64,000 nt of DNA from Strix aluco (lineage: Eukaryota > Chordata > Aves > Strigiformes > Strigidae), in NCBI RefSeq assembly GCF_031877795.1, contig NC_133931.1:133586621-133650620 (forward strand), given 5' to 3'. Under the pieces are notes generated by a model. It saw only the letters and a program-made list of their open reading frames with translations, was not told the origin of the DNA and searched no databases. Shown piece after piece: positions 38,861 through 48,700 of this stretch; position 1 is the stretch's first letter, and every line of letters starts with the position of its first letter. The translations under genes and the position numbers were made by a program.

Positions 38861-41800
38861 ATACTTGTTCTGTTTCTGCTTTTCTGTCTGTTCACTTAGG
38901 CTAGATAGACCCTTAATCTGAACCAGTACAACACCTCTATAGTCTAATACTTTCCGAATACTTTAATATATTAAGTATTCTCATTTCTTTATACAGTGGC
39001 CCAAATTATATGCACTTTACAAACAAAAAGAATATGGCTTACTTGATGAGCTCAGTATCTGAAAGTCATATGATAAAAATGATTAATATTCCTTCTATAG
39101 GTTTTATGTCTAGGAGCCTTAATCATGACTCAAAATTCTGCTACAACGAAAATAAATTATAGACATAAAAACAATTTAAAAAAGGGAAATACTATGTCTG
39201 CCCCAAATGGATTAGAAATGCAAGCATAGAACAAGAAACAGGAACAGACGGGTATAGCAGGGAAGCACAAGTAAACTGTGAGACAATGTGAGAGACGGTA
39301 TCCATTGGACCTTCCTTACAATATTTTTTGGGAGCATAGCAGTAGAAGGGTATTTTGATAGGAAAAATGAACTGGGTTTGAAGGTATTTACATTGAACAA
39401 AATTTAAGTATGAAGGATGCCTGGAAAAAAAATAACAACAACAAACATGTCTGAAAATGTAACAGAGAACCAATACAGGAGGCCAATACATTGTGTTAAA
39501 CAAATCTGTATGGCCAATGTCATCTGCTGTAAAGAAATGGCAGATGAAAGAAAGAGTAATCTGTGAAGTGTACTGAAATCAAACTCAAATTTACGACTGG
39601 TGTAGCAGAGGTGAATTCACTGGAGGGATAAAAATGGAAAAAAAAACACGGTAGAAGCTGAGAAGAATCACTACAATAGATATGGCAATATCAGAACTGC
39701 ATTTCTGAAAACCAGAGAAAGGAATACTGTTGTAAGTGAGCAGGGAGATGAGCCTAGACAAGAATCTTAGCTGAATGGGCAGATGGGAAAGCTGCACGTG
39801 AGTTACGTTTTGCATTGAATCTTTCAGACATAACTTCAGTGGCAGGATCTGCAGCAAGGTCTGAGTTGAGGATGATGTCCTTCCTATGGGCATGAGTGAC
39901 AGGTGGTGGTCTCACAGTGGCTGAAAAGGAGGTAGGCATATAGATCCAGGGTAAAGGTGGGAAGATCTCTCTTAGCTCTGTCAAGCTTGAGCTAACAAAA
40001 ATCTACAAACCAACATTTTTTTCTTAAGTTAAAATAGCTGTTTGATTAAGGGGTTGCAGGACTGGAACTTAACACAGAGTGGGAAAGAGAGGGTACGGAA
40101 GGCAGGAGTTTGCCGCCTGTGAGTATCTATATGAGCAGAGGTACCTTATGTGGGATCTGAATGCAACAGAAATGCATAGATCCATCTTTCCTAATGCTCG
40201 GGTTTAACACCTGCATTCTGTATCAGTAAGTAAAAGAGGGAGTAGGGCCCATCTCTACCTAATCCTAAAAAAAGACATACATTACTTAGCATGACAATTC
40301 ACACTGAACTAAAGATAGAGGTAGCCCTAATTCTAATATTCCTTAACTTTTGCAATCTTAATATATATATATTTCTTTAATTCAGAAAGCTATTCTATTG
40401 AAGACATATACTTGTTTTTTACTCTTCCTGGACCCTTTTACAACATCTGTACCGCACAATCAAAAAAACCCCCATAATTAATGGACTGAGGCTGAACATG
40501 GCCTAAGGAGTACAAGAAATATCTTAATACCTGATGGGAATATTCCTTGGCAGCATTTGACTGCAGCAGACCTTGTAGCAGTATGCAGTTTATTATTTCA
40601 AAGTCTCATTGTTCAGAGACTGTTGATACTGAATTTCCTCCCTTTGTTATTTAAAAGAGCAAGGACATCTGATTCAGTCTTTTTCTCTATATTTTACCAT
40701 ACAATACTAGACAAAAGAGCAGAGATGACTGAGAGAGGTGCTTGCTGTAATGACACAGTTAAAGAGTGAAAGCTGGAACAATTCTCTTTGGAAAGATACT
40801 TGAAGAGGTCAGTCTCCCTACTACAGATGTTTTGATAGACAAAAAAAGCATTTGCTGTTTGGATTCAGACAGGTAGGTCATGGCTTTAACTGTCTGCTCA
40901 CTGACAGGAAAAAAAAACAGATACAAGATTTCATCCTATTATTTCTCCATTCACAGCTGATGGATGAGTTAAAAATAAACTCTTGAGTTTATTCCCTAGG
41001 TGAGAAAATGTTGTATTATTGTATTTCTTTCTTTGGAAACTCAACACTTTCATTAAACTAAGAATGATATTTTGAGGTAATTTATGTGAGTGTGACTGTG
41101 TTCTCTGCTGACTTGGTATTGTGTAACTCCTTCTAAAATGGTCTTTACAGAACCAGGACAAAGATTCTTTCTTAGAGCAAAAGTACAGTCAGAAGATATT
41201 ATTTTCCCTCTTTCTCCAGCAGCTGAAGAGCAGCACTGAAATGGAGATTCAGACACCTACTCTTGCAACTGGCTGTGCACTGAAGGCTCAACCTGAAGAG
41301 AACCACTAGAATGCTGAGATAATTGAAAGACCTGACGTGCTTGACATGACCTGATACACTGAAATATTTCTAGATATTTTTTTAGGTATTATGTTAGTGA
41401 TGGAGCTGCCATGACGTTTTCATACTAGACGTACTATTTCAGCTCTTCATTATTTTGCTCTAAAAGTGACCTTTTAAGATAATTTTTTGTATGTGTATGA
41501 GGGTAGTACTTAAAGTTGCTAAACTGACAACACTTACAATCTATTTAATGGATATCGCAATGTCAGTACAGTACCCAGCTCCCAGCAGTGTGCCAGCAAT
41601 ACCTCATTTCTTCAACCAAAAAGGCAACTGAAGATTTCGATATCCTTGATTATCTGTTGAGATTGGCAAAGGCCACGCAGAAGCAAGGGGATCAGACATT
41701 CTCTCTAATGGCTTCTTTCATTTGGAGCATGAATTGTCCCTTTTTTTCCCCTTCTTTGAAATAGTCTGGCTCTACTAAAGGAGGTTAGCATCTGTGAAGG

Positions 41801-42590
41801 GGGACTTATCTTTTAATAGATGTTTTAATAGCGTGAAACTTCCAAAGAACGATGATCAAAAGATAAACTGGTAGTTCTAGTTAATGTCTATGCTGTATGT
41901 TTTATTTACTTCTAATTACTAAATTTGGAGGATTTGCTGGTAAGCCCTATGTTTGCAGTGCCCAGAATTTTAGGGAGACAGTTTTTAGGTACTTCACAGT
42001 TCTTTTCATTTTACTGATGTGGTTTTCCTCTGTTGAGGAATGAGGGCAAAGTATGCAAGCTGACTACGGAAGATAACAAAGAACGTGTGCATGCTATTTT
42101 CAGAAATAAAAGTAAGTGTGAGTATTCCTTTGCAGAGAGAAAAATGGAGAGGAGGAATGAAAAGAAAGATTTAGGACAAGAAAGACAGAAGGGCTGAGAA
42201 GGCTTCAATCATGGGACAAAATACAAAGATGAAAGGAGGAAGGGGCAGCTGGGCAGTGTGAGGTGCTGATGATGAGCAGGAGCAGGCAGCCATTAATTAA
42301 CTTCTGCTTGATCACGTATTCTTGCCAGAACAGTGTCGGTAGAAACTGGAATAATCCTAGCATTGCAGGCTGCCCCAGAGGGCTGAACTGAAAGCCAGAC
42401 AGTCCATACATCTGCTTTGACTTTATGTTTAAAGGAATCATAAGTTCCTCCACTCTCTATAGAGCACTCCCCTCCCCTTGTCTGTGTTACGTGCTGAAAG
42501 CCCTCATTCTTCAAAGCTGTCCACATCCCTCGGTCTGCTCTTCCACATAAAGCCAAATTTGGGGTCAGTTCTGATTACTTTTCCTTCCCC
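38861..42590. other. Intergenic interval, nothing named
   Basis: AT-rich DNA with only short unconvincing frames. No splice-supported exon, RNA gene or identifiable repeat apart from trivial A-runs. Confidence 0.5.
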
Positions 42591-43475
42591 TTATGTGTGA
42601 TTTGAATTGTTCTGCCAGTCACCATGTAGGGGACAAGATCAGAGGCTTGTCCATTGGCAAGCAGGGGGTTCTGCAGAACTTGTTTCTGCACACGTGTGAG
42701 AGACTGAAATGTCAAATGATTGTCTCAAAGCTTCCGGGTGTGCTTTGAGTCACAGGGTTGTGTTAGTAACGCCTTGACCACTCATCAAGGACCAGCTGTG
42801 GCCTTTGTAATTAATCTAAGGAATATCACCCAAGGAAGCAGATGTGTATCAAAGGATGCACCCCTCCCCCACTCCCTTGCAGTTGCATTGTCAGACTCCT
42901 TAGATAAGCCTCAAAGAGGTGGACTGAGTGAAACCAGGTGTTTTTCATCAAGCACAAGGACCGCTGATCACCAGCCACTGTATAAAGTCTGATACTTTGT
43001 AGCTCTATTGTATTGCTAATGGCTTTGCACCTTTGCCATTGAACTTGTAAGAGGTGAGTTTCTGCCCCAGAAGCTGGATGATTGCTCAAGAACCAGGAAG
43101 TCAGCAAAAACCTTTGGGAATAGAGGAAAAACTAAAGGTGGGCAGATATGCTAATCAGCTGATAAGATTAATTTAAAAGGCAACTGAGAACTTTGCTTGG
43201 TGTGTACCCACCACCAAAGAGGACCAATGGGATGCTGCTAGATCCAGGTGCACCCACCACTGAGGACCAACAGGATGCCGCTGGATCCATGGTGGTGACT
43301 ATTCTTGCCGCATGCTTGCTTGATTTCTGTCTTTTCCTTCCATTCTGTCCTATTGCTACCCTTCTTCACTTTTAGTAATAAAAACCGTTTTGGGTGTACA
43401 GCATTTGACCTTGTTTGTGTCTTAATCTCACTCTTGGGATCATATTGAAACCTCCCCCAGCATTGGATTGGGACA
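42590..43475 (+). mobile_element. Probable solo LTR of an endogenous retrovirus
   Basis: A block with LTR-like organisation on the plus strand: a GC-richer U3-like part, a TATAAA at 42981-42986, an AATAAA at 43377-43382 followed by a GT/T-rich stretch (43,388-43,440), and a CCTCCCCCA ending near 43,459 as a candidate 3' edge. A 44-bp unit is tandemly duplicated within it (43,207-43,294). No gag, pol or env remnant adjoins it, so if real it is a solo LTR. I could not find a convincing TG start or matching target-site duplication, so both ends are approximate and the class is undetermined. Confidence 0.4.
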
Positions 43476-44317
43476 ACATGTCAGCATGGATCTGCAGGGT
43501 CTAAATGAAGGGATCTGAGCCCTGCTACTTGTCCTATTAAGACTGAAATTGTGTGTGAAGAGGAAGTAGGATGGGGATGCCAGTTAAAGGGAAAAAAAAT
43601 CTTAAGGAGTGAAAAGTTAATAAGATGTGCAACTCCTACTGAAATGGGGAAGCTGATCAGAGTTTTGAAGGAAAGACTACTCTGCATGGGCAGATAGCAT
43701 ATTTGAGTAGGGCTGGCAAAACCAGCTTCAGGAAAGGAGTTCATTGTGCAGTCAGGCTCCCTATGTAGTCAAAGAATTGCTGGAGGAAACAGGAAGTGCC
43801 AGTGTGAACACATCACCTATGGATGTGATGAGGTGCTACAAAAAACCTAGGAAATTCAAACACAGAATGAACATAGGATTCACATTTTCCTTTGGAATTT
43901 TCTGCCCTTCCAAAATACTCAAAATCTGAAACACGGGAAATTATTATTGCAAGTATTTCAGATGCATAATTACATCATACACCATCCGGCCACCTCCATG
44001 TTCTATTTAAAAAAAGAAGACTAATACACCCATAACACACTACCTGTCTTCACAATACCAAAAGGAGTTTTGGCTCTGGGAAGGCTTGTGGAGGTGATAC
44101 ATGCAGAGCTCTACAGTAAGAACAAGTTCATCTTTTCAAGGTGTAGGAAAACTCATCTACCACCACCCGTCGAGTGCATCTGCTGTGGCATTGACTGTTT
44201 TAACTACAGATGGGGAACTGAAGGCTAGACTTGATTCAGCATTCACAAGGAATCTTCCCTGAATAAGCAAAGTAGGCTTTGAGCTTATAAAGTGGCTTTC
44301 TGAGACCAGAAATTACT
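43476..44317. other. Intergenic interval, nothing named
   Basis: No exon, RNA gene or identifiable element seen between the LTR-like block and the second CR1. Confidence 0.5.
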
Positions 44318-44730
44318 GAGGAGCGTATGAGGAGCGGTTGAGGGAACTGGGGTTGTTTAGTCTGGAGAAGAGGAGGCTGAGGGGAGACCTCATCGCCCTC
44401 TACAACTACCTGCAAGGAGGTTGCAGAGAGCTGGGGATGAGCCTCTTTAACCAAGTAACAAGCGATAGGACAAGAGGAAATGGCCTCAAGTTGCACCAGG
44501 GAAGGTTTAGACTAGATGTCAGGAAGTATTTCTTTACAGAACGCGTTATTAGGCATTGGAATGGATTGCCCAGGGAGGTGGTGGAGTCCCCATCCCTGGA
44601 GGTGTTTAAGAGGCGGGTCGACATAGCGCTGAGGGATATGGTGTAGATGGGAACTGGCAGTGCTAGGTTAATGGTTGGACTAGATGATCTTCAAGGTCCT
44701 TTCCAACCTAGATGATTCTGTGATTCTGTG
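44318..44730 (+). mobile_element. CR1 LINE 3' fragment
   Basis: Severely 5'-truncated CR1 in sense orientation. It begins at the equivalent of [21 protein letters not shown], keeps an uninterrupted frame for the last roughly 100 ORF2 residues to the natural TAG (44,338-44,646), then the short 3' UTR with GGTTGGACTAGATGATC and a GATTCTGTGATTCTGTG tail. The intact terminal frame is compatible with a moderately young insertion, but the fragment has no catalytic domain. Confidence 0.92.
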
Positions 44731-45399
44731 AGCTGTGCTAAATGTAGTGCAGGCTCCTGTCACAGACCAACTTCACATTCTCAACTTTATGCTCCCTCCA
44801 TGCTTCATCAGAGAACTAGTTTGACCCTACTTGGCATTTATCCATCGTTAAACACACATCTTCCAATAACGCTCTAAGAATCCTGTCTCAAGTTTTCACG
44901 TGTAGCACTATTCTTGATCCTCAAGCTCTTAAAAGTCGTAACAGTGTGTCGAAGCACCGTTCTTCTAATTACAAAAACAAGTTTGAGGAAAGAGGCAAAA
45001 CCTGGATTATTCCCTGAGTTTGTGCCACTTTATGGGGGGGCTAGCAACACCCTGTGTGTGCAGGGGCTGGGGCGGGGGAGCTCTTCGCGACTGAGGTGGC
45101 GTTGGGGTTCTTGCAAAAGGCATCAGCCCCACATTGCTCTCCTTCGCCGTCCACCTCTCACCAGTAGGTTTTGTGCTTAGCCCTTGGACTCGTATGATGC
45201 GGTCAAATAAAAATCCCCCCTTTTTTTCTTTTTTTCCAAATGTAATGTTTTGCTGTTTTTTCAAGAAGGCAAGAACGAGCTTGACAATGCTCCTTGTCCA
45301 CAAGGAGCTCAGCTCTTAGAACAATACAAGCAGTTTTATCATGCTTCGTTTCAACACCGGGGAGCCGAGGCGGTGCCAGACGTGTTTTTGCGCAGTTTT
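44731..45399. other. Proximal PHF14 upstream region
   Basis: Transition from AT-rich intergenic DNA into the CpG island. It contains a G-rich patch near 45,030-45,110. No gene was recognised; it may hold distal promoter elements. Confidence 0.5.
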
Positions 45400-45591
45400 C
45401 CCTGATAAAGGCGATCCCCTGCGGCCCCCTGCGAACAAACGGGTCTGCACCGAGACCTTGTACTAAGTGCTCCCGACGCGGGGACTACTCGTACCCCTCC
45501 CCACGGCCGGCCCAGCGCCGGCCTGGACGCTCCGTGCCCGCGGTCCCGGGCGGAGGCCGGGCACTGTTCGCTCCGCGCCTCCAACGGCGCC

Positions 45592-45651
45592 GCGCAGGCG
45601 CGCTCGGACGGCGCATGCGCCGCGGGGCCGGCGGCGGGGGCGCGCAGGCGC
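45592..45651. promoter_or_regulatory. PHF14: Cluster of three NRF-1-like sites
   Basis: GCGCAGGCGC at 45592-45601, the perfect palindrome GCGCATGCGC at 45611-45620, and GCGCAGGCGC again at 45642-45651. The middle one is an exact match to the NRF-1 core; the outer two differ from it at one position. NRF-1 sites usually lie close to start sites in CpG-island promoters, so transcription probably begins near here. Confidence 0.65.
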
Positions 45652-45797
45652 AGCAGCGGGAGCAGCCGCCGCGGGCGGGCGGGCGCGGGTCTGCATCCGG
45701 GTCGCCGCCGTGCCCATTGTCTGGGGAAGGGGCCGGGGCTCGGCGGCTCTGCACCTGAGCGCCCCTGCCCGCCGCCGCCTCACCTGCGCAGGCTTTA
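45600..45797 (+). other. PHF14: PHF14 exon 1 (5' UTR, ends in the A of the ATG)
   Basis: The exon ends GGCTTTA immediately before a consensus donor GTAAGT (45798-45803). Joining this A to TGGACCGC at 46365 restores ATG GAC CGC. The 5' edge is an estimate from the NRF-1-like sites and GC content. In-frame sequence upstream is open back to a TAA at 45464-45466 but contains no in-frame ATG. An out-of-frame ATG at 45615 opens a 47-codon uORF ending at 45758, if the transcript starts upstream of it. Confidence 0.7.
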
Positions 45798-48700
45798 GTA
45801 AGTGATCCTACGCGGCTCGGCCCGCCCTGCCCTGGGCGGGCGCCGGGGTGCCCGCGGAGCGCCCCCGGCGGGCGGATCGCCGTCCCTCAGGCGCCCCGCG
45901 GCCCCGGCTGCCCTTCCCCCCTGCCTCTCGTCGCTGGCGCCGATGGATCTGGAGGGGCTGGTGGCTCCGGGGGCCTCAGGCGACCCCCCCGTGTGCGCGC
46001 GGCGCCGCTCCCGCCGGGGTCCCTGCGGGTGCCCGGGGCGGCGGGGCACGGCCGGTCGGTGCCGTGCTGGTTCCCGGCGCCTGGAGGGAACGCCGCCGCT
46101 CCGCCGGGCAGGCGGCTGCTGGCTGGCCCGCTGCGGGGACCCCCCTCCCGGTGCGCCTGCCGCCGCTCCGCTCCCTCGCCTCGGGGACGGGGTCGCCGGG
46201 ACCCCGGTGCCGTCTGCGCCTGCCGGGCGCTCCTCGGGCGCTGTGGCGGAGGCTGCCCCCGCCCCCCACGGCCGTTCTGCCTCTCCGTTTGAGTTCAGTC
46301 TCCGTAACGATGCTCAGTTCTCATTATGCCACCTAGTAACAGTCCTGTGTTTTTTTTCCTGCAGTGGACCGCAGTTCGAAGAGGAGACAAGTGAAGCCTT
46401 TGGCAGCTTCGCTGCTGGAAGCTTTAGATTATGATAGTTCTGATGACAGTGATTTTAAAGTTGGAGATGCTTCAGGTAAATATGCTTCCTCATCTCCTCG
46501 GTTCAGAGTTATCTCATTTTTGGTTTATGGTTGCTCATTTAATATCGTATGGGAGACAGAATGCTGTTAGTGAACTGTTCGGACTTGGAGCCACTTGAAG
46601 TTCAGTGACTCGATTGAATAATTGGAAGTTCTTATGCTGCAGATAAGAAACAACTGATTAAACAAAACATCCATAGAATACTTCAATTGCAATTAATTTT
46701 TTTATCAACAGAAAACTCATGATTATCAAACAAGCTGTAGCTGAAGCATTTGAGTAGCTTCTGTGCTGTCTGCTTTAGCTGTATCTATTGCTTTTTGCTT
46801 CTTCAATGTAGAGATAATTATTTAAATATTCACTGCATTTAGTACTGAAATAAGAATGTTCTAAAGCCTTTTTGTTTTGAATAAGTGTGAATAATAGTTT
46901 GTTGTGGATTCAAGAACTTGTCAGTTTCTCAAGGTTAATTCTACTCGGGTGAGGGAAAACCTTAAGCAGAAAGATAGTCTGTTCAGGTTTTTCTTGTTTT
47001 TTTTACAATAGGCAAACTTAAGGTGTCTGTTCAGATAGCTACTGCAGAAAGGTGTATGCATTTCATACCAGAAGGAAGTCCTTGCCTCAAAGTATTTTTG
47101 TTCTGCAGTCTTTTCTGCATGTGCAGATTCCTGTATCTGCAGTGAACATCCACAGAAAATGAAAGTAAACAAGATGCCAAAATAAAATTAATAAATTCAG
47201 TTATATTGGAAGGAAGGGAAAGAAGGGGCAGGACCATGTTTGTGAATAAACTGCACATTGGATGTTCTGTGGCATATGCTCAGAAAAATAAGCAAAGAGA
47301 TGCAGGATGTGTAAGATGTAAGGGAAGCATTATGACAGCTTGTCAAATAACTTTGTTATTTCTGCAGTGGGGACTCAGATCAAGGTTTTCATGTGAATGT
47401 GTCGTGCAAAAATACTCCCCATCTCCCTTTAAAAGCTTATTTTTTAACGACGAGCGCCTCCTTATTAATGAACTTAAAACCACTTTATCATTTCTCCAGC
47501 GCCAGTTTTAAGGTATGCCCTAATGCTCCTCATTGGTTGTTTTTTTTTTGTTTTTTTTTTTTTTCCCCAAGATGAGAGATATTTCCCGTGGTTGATCTTG
47601 TAGAAGCAGGCTGCAGAGACTTAAGAGAGTAAAACTGATGTCATCTTACCAATTTCATGCTAAGATTTTTGGGGGCTTGTTTCATTTAGTTTTTTAATCT
47701 TGTTTGGGGGATTTTTGATCCTTTCTATTGAAGGGCACTGCCTTTTGTAAAGACAATTTGCCGTAAAAGGAAATGATTTTCAGTTCCCAAAGAAAATCTC
47801 CTTATTCTTGAACAATAGTCTAGGCAGAATTTAAGGGAAAAGGAGGATTGGAAATGGAGTATGGGAGATGGATACATAATTCAGAGCAATATATTATTTG
47901 ATTAAAAGACAATATTTATTTAAAATTAATGAATAAAGCTTCCTGACTCAAATATGTCTAAATGCAGAATATTCATTTGTAATTGATACCCTCTTTGACT
48001 TTTAGGATATCCTATGTACACATGGGGGGTGTGTGTCAGTGTCTAACCTTGAGAGTATTTCAATCTCAATTTCATTTTGAGGTAGTTGGATGGGTTTTGC
48101 CTTAAAAAAGCAACACTGAATTGAAACAAGCATATGAGAAAAACTGAAGTTCTGCTTAGAAAATTTTTTCTAATTACTGTTTTGTGTTCATATATCTCAT
48201 ATAGCGTTGTTCTGAAACTTCAGAACCTATAGCTATCACTTGTACTAGAAATTAATGTTCTGTTTAATAAAATTTAAAATTTAGTGAAAACACTTTGAAA
48301 CAGCAGCAGAGTTTTAACATTTTACACTTTATTCAAAGATTTTTAATATCAAAGGAAAAAGTTGTAAGGGTTTGGAGAAGTTGGGTAGAAAGTTATTAAA
48401 CATATAACCTCTTAAGTTGAAAGAAAAAGGAAACATTTCTTATGTGAAATACAAGTTAAATAATAGTTGCAGGGTATTTGAAACAGAACATCTGTGCTGA
48501 TTTAAAATGAAGCTGGTATAACATAGCCTTAAATTTGATTGTACCTAGTCAATTTAGATTTGAATGGAAGAAGTGTAGAAAAGGGACTTTTTTACATACA
48601 CACATATAAATAAATAGATAATTCCAAAATTAGATATATATAAGAAGAATATACGTGTATTCACACAAGCAACTCTAGTAGGCAAATTTTGGATTGTTGC

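Larger units (their letters stand above)
45400..46310. promoter_or_regulatory. PHF14: CpG island: PHF14 promoter, exon 1 and intron 1
   Basis: Dense CpG and very high GC, with sharp edges near 45,400 and 46,310. It covers the presumed PHF14 start site, non-coding exon 1 and nearly all of intron 1. No TATA box was seen. Three NRF-1-like decamers cluster at 45,592-45,651. The many long GC-rich frames on both strands here are compositional. Confidence 0.85.

Noticed and set aside
45802-46434. Long frame with a good-context ATG at 45943 running through PHF14 intron 1 into exon 2
   Set aside because: It reads exon 2 in a different frame from the conserved PHF14 N-terminus and is explained by GC-rich composition. 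It needs intron retention and has no recognisable protein sequence.
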